NCBI GenBank assembly: GCA_024734495.1
Contig: JALMQS010000841.1
Span: 4,766,465 to 4,830,464, forward strand
Source: Forficula auricularia
Taxonomy: Eukaryota > Arthropoda > Insecta > Dermaptera > Forficulidae
DNA length: 64,000 bases
Direction: 5' to 3'
The notes under the pieces were generated by a model. It saw only the letters and a program-made list of their open reading frames with translations. It was not told where the DNA came from and made no database searches. The translations under genes were made by a program, and so were the position numbers. Positions 45,401-56,639 of the stretch are shown here, piece after piece (positions within the stretch are counted from its first letter, which is position 1; the number at the start of each line of letters is the position of its first letter).

Positions 45401-46480
45401 TTCAAATTAATTCAAATTATTGACGGAAATGTTAATAATAATTTACAATAATTTCTTTCTAACATTTCAATCATTTTTTTGCCAAATTTTGACAAAAATC
45501 CACTTCTATGGTAATAAGGCAAGTAAAATGAAAACAATAAATATCTTAAGTTTAACTCTATCGTAAAAGTTCGTCAGTGACTCATTATTACAAACTGCAG
45601 TTATTTCTCTTTAATTGAATATCTTGAGTATCTTTGATGGTTTTATTAAACACTTCTTCCTTCCATTTTCTAATTATTGAAGCGGAAAAAGAAAGGTTAT
45701 TTATTCCGAAAAAGATTATTTAACAAAAGCAATCTGAAAGTTAGACATAACGTCAACATTTGCCCATCTTATTATGACATTAGCTTGGCGTTTGCATTGC
45801 TCCTAGGCTACTTAAAAAGCGAATGAATATTCCTCGGTTTCATCAACATCCGACGACGCCGAGACCGTTCTAAGGCGGTAATAATATTTTAACAGGCGTT
45901 AATGTCGCCGCCGAAGGAGTAATGGTTCTAATCAGACGCTCATAAAACCAACGGGATCCCCCGGCGTCACAATTGCGTTTCTTGAAAACCCCCCTCAGAC
46001 GCGCCAGCTTCCACTTTCTAGTACTATAAAAGCCTTCAAATTGGCCAATATATTGGGATGCCGAGGAAACGAAACCTACAACTCCGTTGCATTCCAATTA
46101 GCAAATTATCTTAAAAAGGCGACCAATTTAATTTTAGTCTAGCCGCAATGAGTAGTAATCTCTCTTTTAAGTCTTTTTCGAATCGAATTTTCTAAGAATA
46201 CGCAATACTCATATATATTTCGGGACTAGAATAATTTATTTGTTGGTCTATAATCCAACTTTTCACTATTTATTGAATATTAATTTAATCTAATTATCAT
46301 AGTCATCATCAAGAAGCCATCTTCGTCCGGTGGTAGCTATAGAAATTCGTTCAATTAAACTTCAAAGGTTATAATTAAAGTTTTGAGCATCTTTTTTTGA
46401 AAATAGTTGGTAGTTTTTTCAAAAAATCAGCTCGGGTTCAGATTAACCAAGATGTATTTTAGAAGAGAAAGAATTCAATC
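45401..46480. other. mostly non-repetitive region, GC-balanced island at 45780-46150
   Basis: The island contains GACGACGCCGAGACCG, GTCGCCGCCGAAGGAG and TTGGCCAATATATTGGG, none repeated elsewhere in the window. A 75-codon minus-strand ORF lies there but shows no domain. It could be a conserved non-coding element or part of a host exon; I see no splice-supported frame. Confidence 0.35.
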
Positions 46481-46489
46481 AATCTTTTT

Positions 46490-47180
46490 CGGTAAATTAT
46501 AATTTTTTCTCGTTAATATATCAAAGAATATTTGATAAGTCAACGAGAATTATTTTGACCGCGCTGATTTGAAAAAGATATTTTTATCTCGCGAGACTAC
46601 TGCGGATTACGCTATTGGAGTCTGCGGAGTATTAAGTCTGACCAAGAGAGAAAAAGATGTGATCCACTTAGCTACAATTCAACGTCATTTCGCGTATAGC
46701 CCGCTAGACATTCGGATGGATCACCAAGTGAATTTGAAATCTCAGATGTTATATATTCGATCTCCCAGTCCATATTATTTTCACTCAATATTTGACAAAA
46801 ATTCCCTACATTAGATTCGCGATTGAATCAAATGTAGAAAACATTCTGTTAATTAATGGCAAGCATCTAGATACATGCTAATAGATCTAGCGCTCTGGAC
46901 TGGGAGATCGAATATATAGCATCTGAGATTTCAAATTCACTTGGTGATCCATCCGAATGTCTAGAGGGCTATACGCGAAATGACGTTGGATTGTAGCTAA
47001 GTGGATCACATCTTTTTCTCTCTGGTCCAGACTTAATACTCCGCAGACTCCAATAGCGCAATCCGCAGCAGTCTCGCGAGATAAAAATATCTTTCTTCAA
47101 ATCAGCGCGGTCAAAATAATTCTCGTTGACGTATCAATTATTCTTTGATATATTAACGAGAAAAATTATAATTTATTTAA
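46490..47180. mobile_element. foldback element with ~270-bp arms
   Basis: Arms about 46497-46770 and 46890-47175 are complementary, including CGAGACTACTGCGGATTACG, ATTCGGATGGATCACCAAGT and TCGATCTCCCAGTCC with their reverses. The loop (46775-46890) contains a separate unit also present at 47225-47306. Confidence 0.85.
46775..46856. repeat. 80-bp unit inside the foldback loop, duplicated at 47225-47306
   Basis: TTTTCACTCAATATTTGACA, CATTAGATTCGCGATTGAAT and GTAGAAAACATTCTGTTAAT are identical in both copies. The core TAGATTCGCGATTGAATC is nearly palindromic. Confidence 0.85.
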
Positions 47181-47224
47181 TATCATTATTTCAAGTTAGA
47201 ATATACCTACTTATAAGTTCAAAT

Positions 47225-47306
47225 ATTATTTTCACTCAATATTTGACAAAAATTCCCTACATTAGATTCGCGATTGAATCAAATGTAGAAAACATTCTGT
47301 TAATCT
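47225..47306. repeat. second copy of the 80-bp unit
   Basis: Identical to 46775-46856 as far as I can see, here just outside the right arm of the foldback. Confidence 0.85.
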
Positions 47307-47491
47307 TTTTCGGACAAATTCTAAGATTTTAGTAGAAATATTATTAAATTGCGATATCAGAGGGGATTCATCCCCCAGGAGTCGAACCTGAGAACTAACA
47401 CGCTATCCGGGCAGTCAGCTCACACCCTCGAGACAATATCGCAATTTAATAATATTTCTACTAAAATCTTAGAATTTGTCCAAAAGAGATT
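47302..47491. mobile_element. foldback element enclosing a tRNA-like segment
   Basis: Arms AATCTTTTTCGGACAAATTC and GAATTTGTCCAAAAGAGATT extend inward through TAGTAGAAATATTATTAAAT and GCGATAT. The ~75-bp centre, read on the minus strand, has GTGTGAGCTGACTGCCCGGA and a B-box-like CAGGTTCGACTCCTGGGGG, so a tRNA-like segment fills the loop. Confidence 0.7.
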
Positions 47492-47819
47492 GATTGAATT
47501 CTTTCTCTTTCAAAGGTTATGATTACATGCCTTGAAAATTTTTACTCGACCTGCCTCAACTTTTTCAGAAGCGCTATATGTATATCAATAATACAGGTAC
47601 AGTACAGTACAGCTTATTTTATGAATACAGTGAAAATTACCGTTTCTGGTTTTGTTTACATGATTTTGATTTTTTATCAAACGAAATTAGTTCTTAAAAC
47701 ATGAAATACGAGTCAAGATTCACACTACTCTTCTTCTTTTCTCGATGGAGAGGCCAATACAGGCCTTTAGGAGCTGCACCTTCTGGGTGTAACTCCTTCT
47801 CACTTGAATATCATTAAAA
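47492..47819. other. unassigned region
   Basis: AT-rich with a short GTACAGTACAGTACAG run near 47597. The stretch at about 47745-47800 (GAGGCCAATACAGGCCTTTA, CTGCACCTTCTGGGTGTAAC) looks like a LINE 3' fragment, but I cannot confirm it. Confidence 0.3.
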
Positions 47820-48176
47820 AAATTTGTGGCCGTCCCAGGCAGATGTGAAACATCGAAATTGATAGTAATTGAAAGAATTTATAATTGAAGAAAATCAATA
47901 AATAAATATCGAGTAAAATAAATAAAATCATAGAGTTTCGTTAATAATGTAAATATATTTTTCTTATTATTCTTATTATAATAATATATAAAGAATACAA
48001 GACAAATAAATATTTTTAAAATAGAAAAATATATTTATATTATTAACGAAACTATGATTTCATTTATTTTACTCGATATTTATTTATTGGTTTTCTTCAA
48101 TTATAAATGCTTTCAATAACCATCAATTTCGATGTTTCACATCTGTCAGTTGTCACGTGACGGCCACAATTTTTTA
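47820..48176. mobile_element. foldback MITE with ~130-bp arms
   Basis: TTGTGGCCGTC at the left and GACGGCCACAA at the right bound arms that share GATGTGAAACATCGAAATTG, TCAATAAATAAATATCGAGT and TCGTTAATAATGTAAATATA with their complements. The loop is AT-only. Confidence 0.82.
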
Positions 48177-48707
48177 TACTATATTTGAAGAAATCATTGA
48201 TATTTTTATGTTAAAACTATATGAATCAAAAGTCATTAAATTAATGGATAAATTCGCTTTTTTTAAGACAAAAATAGTATTTCAAATAAATTCCAACTAT
48301 CATATATAAATTAATTGGTTCAAATAATTAATTATAAGCAAGTAATTGCCCTAAAAATCAATCTTCTAAGTAGACTTTTATTAGCGAATCGCTTAACCAA
48401 ATTGCAAATATATAAATTCATCAACAAGCTGCCAACAATTTTATGACCTCACAATTGCCATAAATACATTGTGGTCAAAATCGATTTCAAGAAGGCGGCT
48501 TTTCAGAAGCGGATCACTTTAACAAATTAATCAATTTAAAATTATTTTTTGTCCAGAGTAATGTAGTTATTTAATTTTTGAGGAATAAATCAAAGACTTT
48601 GTCTTCCTCTAATCTGAGATGAGCTCCAGGCTCTTGAGGGGCAGGCGTTTGAATGAATATAAAATGAATGAGTGTGTTTTTTGTTTTATATCAATAATAG
48701 TACAAGA
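48177..48707. other. unassigned AT-rich region
   Basis: No repeat, ORF or RNA recognised. Confidence 0.3.
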
Positions 48708-49237
48708 TCCCGACTTAGGTCGAACTTCACCTGTCGAGTTTCCTAATGAAATTAATATTTTGATAATATAATCTATTAATAAACAAAACTTGATAGGGTC
48801 GAAATCCAATTTTCTTTGAATAGCTATTTTTCATAAAAAATAAAATAAAATAAAATAAAATAATTAATTAGCAATAAAATTGTCTACATTTTCATATATA
48901 ACAATAAAGGAAACTATATAACTACAAAATACTAGTTCGAAGTTACCTGTTGATACCCTGTCTACCTGGACATATGAAGGGAAAAAAAGATGGCGATCCA
49001 ATTTTGGCATTTTATATACATATTTTACTCTCGATTGGTAATATATTTATCCGAAAACTCGATAATTATATTTATATAATAAAATTAACACTTTTAATTT
49101 TTTTATTAAAAATAGCTTTGGAGGGAAATTGGATGTCGACCCTATTAAGTTTTGTTTATTAATACATTATATTATCAAAACATTAATTTCATTAGGAAAC
49201 TCGATAGGTGAAGGTCGACTTAAGTCGGGATCTTAGA
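48708..49237. mobile_element. foldback MITE with ~135-bp arms and (AAAAT)n inside
   Basis: AAGATCCCGACTTAGGTCG and CGACTTAAGTCGGGATCTT are the ends. Arms continue through CTGTCGAGTTTCCTAATGAA and AACTTGATAGGGTCGA with their reverses near 49100-49210. A pentanucleotide AAAAT run lies at 48835-48862. Small ORFs inside are not supported. Confidence 0.85.
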
Positions 49238-50283
49238 CTCTAAGACTTTCTAGCTACTTTAGAAAATCAATTCAATTGTAGCTAAAAAACCATATCATAG
49301 CGCAGGCTATGTTCGCTGTTTACGCTATTTATACGAACAATTTCTACCTCCCTGAAGCTCAGGACCCATTTGAGATACAGAACTGAAATTATTCACAAGT
49401 AATTATGTAATCCGTCTTGAAGAGAGTGGCAACTTTTAATAATTTATGGTAAATAAATTCTGAGATATCAACCTGAGAAAATAGCTAATTTTGGCACTCA
49501 CTCGCAGACTGACTGACAGGCCATCAAAACCTAACGGGTACGTTTAATCATTCTAGTATCATGAAATTTTGCATGCTAGTTTGAGAAATAGATATAGGGA
49601 AAAATTCCAAAAATTCAAACTTTATCTCTTTCAACCGCTAAAATGAAGATTTGAGGATTGTAGGCTAAATTTGCATCTATTCTATCTATCTATCATCTAT
49701 CTATTATATTATAGATTTTTAATTATTTTATATTTCTAATAATATGTCATAACAAATGCTTATTGCCTTTTTAGGCACATTGCTGCACTCACTAAGAGTA
49801 AAAAAAATAATTATATTCTAAATGATTCTAAGATGCTAAAATTTGGTATAATGGTGGACTTAGGGGTACTAATATTAAAGGAAAAATTGAAAAACCCAGA
49901 CTTTCTCTTTCAACTCCTAAAATGAAGGGTAAATTTTTATCATTTTTTAAATATTATATAATAACCATAGAATGGTAAAATATGGCGATTTTGTAGAAAC
50001 AGGTGTTCGTACCTTCTCTTTATTTCCAATGTCCGTTTTTTAAATAGCAAAAATAAAATTTATAAAGGGGAATCATCTCTTTGGCAAGAAAATATTTTAG
50101 TAATTTATTTATTTGAGTAAATACCCTGACCGATAACAAAATTTAGTCACACTAATTTTTTGAATAACATAAAATTTAATATTTATAATAATATTCATAT
50201 TAAAAGAAATTAATGATCTATGAATTTTAGTTTTGATAATTAATAATAATATTAGGTATCAAATTTAAGAATTCAAATAATAT
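49238..50283. other. old imperfectly duplicated sequence
   Basis: A phrase pattern occurs twice: AAATTTTGCATGCTAG...AAAATTCCAAAAATTCAAAC...TCTCTTTCAACCGCTAAAAT (49560-49650) and AAATTTGGTATAATG...AAAATTGAAAAACCCAGAC...CTCTTTCAACTCCTAAAAT (49850-49925). CTGACTGACAGGCCATCAAA at 49510 is a repeat-like phrase. An (ATCT)n run is at 49680-49700. Confidence 0.5.
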
Positions 50284-50640
50284 ATTTAATAAAGATAAAA
50301 GTAAATAAATATTTTATGAAATATTAATTTACTATGAGTTAGGTTTTCTAAGTCACTTGTTTCACGTTAAAAATTGAAAAAATAAAAGAGGTAAATTTTT
50401 TCAAAATATATTTCGCGCTATCAACCCATCTTCAGTTATTTTTCTGTATTTCCTGAAGATGGGTTGATAGCCCAAAATATATTTTGAAAAAACATTCTTT
50501 TATTTTTTCAATTTTTAACGTGAAACAAGGGACCTAGAAAACCCAACTCATAGTAAATTAATATTTCATAAAATATTTATTTACTTTTATCTTTAATAAA
50601 GATGTTTCACCTTGCACCAACACCACAATCTCTATTAATT
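50284..50640. mobile_element. palindromic element with CTGAAGAT...GAAAT motif
   Basis: Arms from ATAAAAGTAAATAAATATTT to its reverse near 50585, passing GAGTTAGGTTTTCTAAGTCA and CACGTTAAAAATTGAAAAAA. The centre carries CTGAAGATGGGTTGATAG then CCCAAAATATA at 50453 and its mirror at 50408-50436. The tail CACCAACACCACAATCTCTA matches 18090-18120. Confidence 0.82.
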
Positions 50641-50799
50641 ATTAAAATATTTAAGTAAATGAATGTAATAATTCTGTAATATGATCATTATTAGCTAGAT
50701 TTCCTTTTTATTATTTGTATAGGGGATCAAATTTAATAAAGCTCAGTCAATTATCATTTAAATTCCATATTTAATTTTTATTCATTTGGATTAGCCTTC

Positions 50800-50960
50800 T
50801 CAAAGTCTCCTATCCATTCCGTAACGATATATTCCTGTCTGTATAAGCAACCAAAGAACAACTGACGAGTTAATACGTCAGCGTAGTGTACATACCCCGC
50901 CTGACGCTGACGTGTTAACACGTGTGCGTCAGCGTAGTGTGAATGCCGCTTAAGAATGAA
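50800..50960. repeat. repeat with tandem GCGTCAGCGTAGTGT phrase
   Basis: ACGTCAGCGTAGTGTACATA and GCGTCAGCGTAGTGTGAATG flank a palindromic GACGTGTTAACACGTG. Probably the end of a DNA-transposon-derived repeat. Confidence 0.5.
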
Positions 50961-52224
50961 GAAAAATTGGAATGATGATTTCAAATCAGGGAGAAACTAA
51001 TGTGAAAGTCGCGTGGCGGCCACATCAGTTGATTTATTATCTAAATTATATAATTTAGTATTTGAAGTAAATTAAAACTCAATAGAAAAAGAAACATATT
51101 TATGAATTATTGTCATTATATATATATGATATTTTTGAGTGAGAAATTGTTTCCAACTTTGAAAAAAATGGCCTCTCATATATTAAGGGAATTCCATAGC
51201 ACTAAATTTAATATTTTTTTAACGAATGGAGTTAAATATTTTTCCGAAACGGTGGTCTATTCATCATTGTCGAGGATGATCTATCGACCGGGGTTCGCAG
51301 ACAGGCAGCCTCAAAACCTCCTCGTGGTCGGATCGCCGTCTATACGGTACATATATACTAACTCTCGACATTTGCTGGACAAGTCGGCCAACTTTTTTAT
51401 TCTATTTCATTTCATTTGATCGGCATTGCCTCGGTATTTCTGGTGACTTGCGCCAAAAGTCCATAAATAGTAGAGAAAATCGTCAATCCGTAAAGTTTAT
51501 TGCACGCGCAAGTTTTTCGTTTTGTCGTAGATCGGGGTGTCGTAGATCCGGTCTCTTCCGGTCTGAACCCACCCACCCACCACCAATCTCTTCTCTGTCG
51601 ACACATTGACAAGATATATAGGAGTGTATTAATGATCCCATGATATATGGGTGCTCCACGTTTGGGTCACAAGTTGGTCCTGAGATTTTTTTCGAATCTG
51701 CCACCACTGCTGCAGAGATTACTCCTGTCATATTTTAAGGCCATAGATTTTCCAATCCTATCAATGGAAAAATACTCATCGACCAAAAAATTATGCAGTT
51801 TTGCACTAAATATCTCTCTCGAACAACAGGACTGAAGATGAAATGAAAAGTTGCGGTGGTGTGTTCTGATTGCTCACTCTCTGCCCCGGATTTATATCTC
51901 GCGTCCGTTTTTGGGGAGACGTTTTTATCAATCTGCCATAACTCATCGGCCCCTCAAACCTCAGATCGAAGTCATTTACATTCGTTGAAATATTTCGAAA
52001 TAATTCATAAATTTTTCTTTATAGCCCAGGAGGGGGAATATATTTCGAAAGTGAATGTTGTTTTTTCTAAAAAAAAAATCTTAATCGAAAACTGTTATCA
52101 TGATCATTCACTCATGGGAAGAATTCGAAATTGATCGACTCTGTTTTTTGTATTTAATTAAAGAGGAAAACTGATTGAAACAGCATAAATAATGTTTTAA
52201 TTCACGGTGCTGCTGAGGATTCTT
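50961..52224. other. unassigned, mostly non-repetitive region
   Basis: Several ORFs of 60-105 codons on both strands, none with a recognisable family and no splice-supported linkage. 51500-51600 contains duplicated phrases TCGTAGATCGGGGTG and TCGTAGATCCGG. Confidence 0.3.
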
Positions 52225-53106
52225 ATAGGTGTTAAATAAAAACCAAAGCTTCTTTTTCAGCAATTTTTAATCCAAATATTTCGGAAACTTTACACTATTC
52301 CTTCTTCAGTTTGGGTGGAGGTCCACTGAAGAAGGAATACTGTAAAGATTCCGAAATATTTGAATTAATTTAAACCACCATTTGAGTTAAAAATGGTAAA
52401 AGCGAAGATCAGTTGACCTCTAAAAAACAGCATAGCAGTCATGAGTAAAACCGAAGATCAGATGCCACCTGTCAAAAAACAACATCTTTAATCTAGGCAC
52501 GATCTAGAAGCGAAAATTCGAATTTGTGAAAGTCATTGCCGGTTCGGTTAAGATATATTCAGTTCGGTTCGGCTCTTCGGTTCATATATCTTCATTTCGG
52601 CGTTAGCCAAACTATCCGCCTAAAAACCAGCCCGATATGAAAGTATACGAACCGAAGAACCTAGCCGAACTGAATATATCTTAACCGAACCTTACACGGT
52701 TTGTTTGGGAACGCATTTTTCATCTAATCGAACCGAGATCATAAACCGAACCTATTCAATAACCTTTAAGGAGATAGGTGTTGGTTCTAGGTAAAACATT
52801 TTTATATAATAATAAAAATTGCATAAAATTGCGAGGTAGGTTTCACAAAAAAGAAATAAAACAAAAATGAGTTTTGAATTCGATATATTTCGGGTGTCAG
52901 CCCTTCTTCAGGAGTCAGAGAAAACTGGACTCCTGAAGATGGGATGACACCTGAAATATATCGAATTAAAACTCATTTTGTTTTACTTTTTTGTGAAACC
53001 TACCTCGCAATTACGAACCTATTCAAGTTGTTTTTTGACAGAGGGCATCTGGTCTTCGCTTTAGCCTTAAAAATTGTTGAAAAAGAAGTTTTTATTTAAC
53101 ACCTAT
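52225..53106. mobile_element. nested palindromes (three levels)
   Basis: Outer arms ATAGGTGTTAAATAAAAACC and its reverse at 53085 enclose a palindrome at 52541-52692 (GGTTCGGTTAAGATATATTC / GAATATATCTTAACCGAACC) and another at 52838-53020 (GCGAGGTAGGTTTCACAAAA / TTTTGTGAAACCTACCTCGC). The motif CTGAAGA-A-GGAAT...ATTCC-GAAAT is at 52326-52357, and further examples are at 52933-52960 and, on the minus strand, near 52890-52916. Confidence 0.82.
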
Positions 53107-53477
53107 AAATAATGGCCATGCTTTACACTTCGACGATCAAGTAGATGATGAAAGATGTGTGGCCAAAATTAATTTTGTACAACAGGTCAGGGCTTTGACA
53201 TGTTTTTGATCTAAACACCGAAAAGGGCCATTTTGTTCTATGATTGAGACTTCATAGATATGAAACAGCATTAATTAAAACCAAAATATTTTGTTTCCTT
53301 ATCAGAAAAAAGATTCCTCTTTGATTTTCAGCTCACTGCTTGTTTTTAGCTCAATTAGAACTCGAGTTATAACTCAAAAATATTTTTATCTATGTTTACT
53401 ATTAACAAATTGAAAGTTTCTTTTTGTCAAGAGTAGCAGAATTTTATAAATTAAAGGAGACAATAAAGGAGTGGGTA
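53107..53477. other. unassigned AT-rich region
   Basis: No repeat family or gene recognised. Confidence 0.3.
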
Positions 53478-53660
53478 TTTTATATATATATTATTTTAAA
53501 TTTATTTATAACGAGATTATAGTTTAGAGGACTTTGTCCCCTTCATCAGTCTATTACAATTGATTCACAGCTCATGTGAAAGTGAGTTTTATACATGAAT
53601 CATCAAAGCCCTCGAAACTAGCTATAGTCTCGTTATAAATAAATTCCAAAAAATATATAT
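53478..53660. mobile_element. palindromic element with CTGATGA motif
   Basis: TTTATTTATAACGAGATTAT at the left faces ATAGTCTCGTTATAAATAAA at the right. On the minus strand at 53521-53550 the motif reads CTGATGA-A-GGGGAC-AAA-GTCCTC-TAAAC. The facing copy (53597-53622) is degenerate. Confidence 0.75.
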
Positions 53661-53744
53661 TTTTCCAGCACAAGACACACTCTTTTAATATGCTTATTAT
53701 CCTTTACAATCACGTATTTTTAGTTTTTTTATTTAAATCGGTGA

Positions 53745-55262
53745 GTTTATTTTATTAATCCACTCTTTTACTAGGTTGAAACTCAGGATGAAAGGGGAGT
53801 ATAAAAATAAATAAATAGATTATTTATTATAAGAGTTTTTTTGTTTTAATTTCCGATTTACAATGCTGGGGAATTTTTACATTGTTTCGGATTTCTCTGC
53901 CTTCATCAGAACATTAAAATTTTTTTTACAAAAATATCTTATTTATTGTTACAAGAAATAAAATGGGATCCGGAAAATTCATCGAGCACATTTCATCGAC
54001 AATAATTCTTCAAAAATAATTAATCGACTAGGAAATTCACGAATAGGAAATAGACCGACGCCCTATTGGTCGACCATCAGCTAATCGACAACAATTCATT
54101 AACATTTTCGATAAATTATCGTCGATGAATTGTGGTCGATGAATTTTCCTAGAGCCAAATAAAATATGTACATCTCAGAGGTAATTAGATTGAATAAATT
54201 TTAAGGAGTTAGGTGTTGGTTCTAGGTGAAACATTTTAATATAAACTTGAGCAAGATGCGAGGAAGGTTTTGATGATGGGCTCACCCCCGAAATACACTC
54301 ACCGGCAAAAAAAACGCAACACCTATTTTTTTATTTTGTATATTTTAATTTTATAATATTTATCTTTTAATAAATAAAATTCATTAATATAATTTCTAAG
54401 ACAATTTTAAATATAAAAAGGTGGTCCGATGCCTGTACAGCATTCCCATTTCCAATGCTTCATCCTTACGTTTCATAAATTACAAAAAAATAAAATTGTA
54501 GTTTTCAAAAAAAAAAATGAAAAAATTTAAAAAAATAAAAAAAATTACAAGAAACACCATAAATATAAAAATTTTAATTTAAGTTTAAAAATGTATCTTA
54601 AAGTTTATTTTTTCAAAAAAGTTCTAATATAAGTTTAAATTGTCACACTTAATTATCACAAATAATCCCCAAGGGGATCATCTTTTAATGATTTTTCTTA
54701 ACTGAAATCACAAAATTTAATTTTCAGGAAAAATTGTATTGATTAATCTAATTTAAGAAAATTTGATATTTTGAAACAATGTTGGAGATTTGTAATTAAA
54801 TTATTAATAATATAGATTAAAAGTGTTTAAGTTATTTAAAATGACTTTAAAAATGATATAAATGTTTAAACTTTGTTAAAAAATTGATATTATAAAAGTA
54901 AAACATTAAAAATTAAAAAAAAAATAGGTGTCGCGTTTTTTTTGCCGGTGTATATCGAATTCAAAACTCAATTTTGTTTTATTTCTTTTTTATGATACAT
55001 ACCTCGCATCTTGCTCAAGTGTCATTATTATATTGTAATTAGATTGATTATGGAAATATTTTATTTCTTGTAACATCAAATACAACATTTTTGTAAAAAA
55101 TTTTAAGCTTCTGATGAAGGCAGAGAAAATCGAAACTATGTAAACATTGGGCAGCATTGTAAACCTGAAATTAAAAAAAAAACCTCTTATAATAAATAAT
55201 ATATTTATTTATTTTTATACTCACCGTTTCGACAGAGTAAAGAGTGGATTAATAAAATAAAA
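53745..55262. mobile_element. outer palindrome holding two nested palindromes and a mariner-type MITE
   Basis: Arms 53745-53970 and 55040-55262 share TTATTTTATTAATCCACTCT, ATAAAAATAAATAAATAGAT and TTTCTTGTAAC-type sequence with their complements. Inside lie 53974-54156 (TTCATCGAGCACATTTCATC and inverted counterparts), 54196-55022 (split by a MITE), and the MITE itself. The CTGATGAAGG motif occurs in both outer arms (minus strand near 53885-53910; plus strand at 55111). Confidence 0.8.
54293..54947. mobile_element. TA-flanked mariner-type MITE splitting an older palindrome
   Basis: Left CACTCACCGGCAAAAAAAAC followed by GCAACACCTATTTTT is mirrored by AAAAATAGGTGTCGCG and TTTTTTTTGCCGGTG. TA lies on both sides; removing the insert restores GAAATATATCG, the sequence found uninterrupted at 52956. 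The 650-bp interior is AT-rich without an ORF. Confidence 0.85.
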
Positions 55263-55560
55263 CGGACATTGTGGTCCCAAGAGGTCAAAAAGTGACCAAT
55301 GGTTGTTAAAATTTTCTATAGAAAAAAAAATATTTTCTTCTTCTTAGTCCATTTTCACAAGCGTAGAAAAATTTCAAAAAACTAGAAAGTTTTTTTTTTT
55401 TTGTTATTTTTATTTCACACTATCGATTTTGTGGGACTCATATATTTACATATTATTATTTTTTCAATATGGTTTTCAATAAAATTTTCCAAATAGAATA
55501 ATAAATTTCGTGATTCTCTCTTTATTTGTTTATCATTTAATATATGTAAAATAATTTAAT
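55263..55560. other. AT-rich region with old repeat fragment
   Basis: GGACATTGTGGTCCCAAGAG with AAAAAGTGACCAATGG is an inverted counterpart of 20970-21010. No gene. Confidence 0.4.
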
Positions 55561-56360
55561 TATGTAATATTTTTAATCGCAATTATTATTTATCGTCAGG
55601 CGGCTATTGTATTTAAATTCATATCTCTCTTGATCCTCGCAAACCATAGCTTCTGCGTCAAACCAACATTACCACCGGTCATAAAGAAGAATTGCATTGC
55701 CTGCGTATCAGTGAGCATTTTTATTTTTATTATTTTTATTTTTTATTTTATTTATTTATTATTTTTTTGGAATGTTGAAATAGTATCGGACTTAATGCAA
55801 CGATAATTTTGATCCGTATTTTATTTGAGCCAGGGAGAGATGTCTGCGGAATGGGAGAGATGCGTTTTGATCTAAATCGTCGCTCGGAGTGTTTACGGCC
55901 ACCCGGGCCAAATTAAAATAAAACTCTCTCGGCCAGATTACGTTAGCTTAATTTATGATGCTTCAATACTAATCAAACGTTTATCAGTTTAATTCTATAG
56001 TTAAACCGATTACAATATCGCAGATTTAACTTTTCCATTAAATGCGTTGATGGTTGGTTTTGTCTGCCGTCCAGGCGCTCGTTCGTTAGTTAAATATGAC
56101 GCAAAGAGTCAATGTGTCCCCGAAGAAATGGACTCAGAATAAATGGCCTTCCCTCTGATGCTCACAAATAATATATCTATATAAATATATTGAGTAACTG
56201 ATATTCTGGAGAGGCGTTGACACGTATCAACCGTATATTAGACATCGAGAGTCGTGAGAGGAGTTCTAAGTGAGTCTTTTAGGATTAGAAATATCTAAGG
56301 AAGCGAATTCAACGCCTTCCCGTCTTCTTACTTTACTTATCTAATATATTAATCTTCTTT
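55561..56360. other. non-repetitive island, possible host regulatory DNA
   Basis: Balanced composition, no internal repeats except a T/A-rich tract at 55715-55770, and homeodomain-site-like sequence (TAATTTATGATGC, ATCAAACGTTTATCAG). No ORF or splice structure. Nothing here proves function. Confidence 0.35.
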
Positions 56361-56454
56361 TCTTTCATTTTTATTTTTTTTATTTTTTTATTTTTTATTT
56401 TAGGTTAAAAATAAAATAAAATGAGAGAGTCTTCTGTTTTTTAAATAAAATAAT

Positions 56455-56560
56455 TTTTAATTATTTCTAGAGACTATAGTTTCGAAGGCATTGCCTTCAT
56501 CATCACTCTATCACAAATATTTCAAATTAGTTACAAATTAAGATTTATTTTATTTTTTTC
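56455..56560 (-). other. GATGAAGGC...GAAAC motif
   Basis: Minus strand reads GATGATGAAGGCAATGCC then TTCGAAACTATAG: GATGA-A-GGC-AAT-GCC-TTC-GAAAC. No facing copy was found here. Confidence 0.5.
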
Positions 56561-56639
56561 TTATCTAAAATCTAAAATCTGTTTTTATTTTCTTTAAATT
56601 TAATTACATTTATATTTTTTGCTTTACCATATTGAGTAT

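Noticed and set aside
46569..46814. 81-codon plus-strand ORF
   Set aside because: Falls inside the arm of a foldback element and runs into its loop repeat.
50961..52140. Possible multi-exon host gene from the cluster of 60-105-codon ORFs
   Set aside because: No recognisable protein segment and no frame-consistent splice joins could be found.
55111..55140. Canonical hammerhead ribozyme
   Set aside because: CTGATGA is followed by an extra A before the stem and the stem here is weak, so it does not meet the canonical definition; kept only as part of the broader motif hypothesis.
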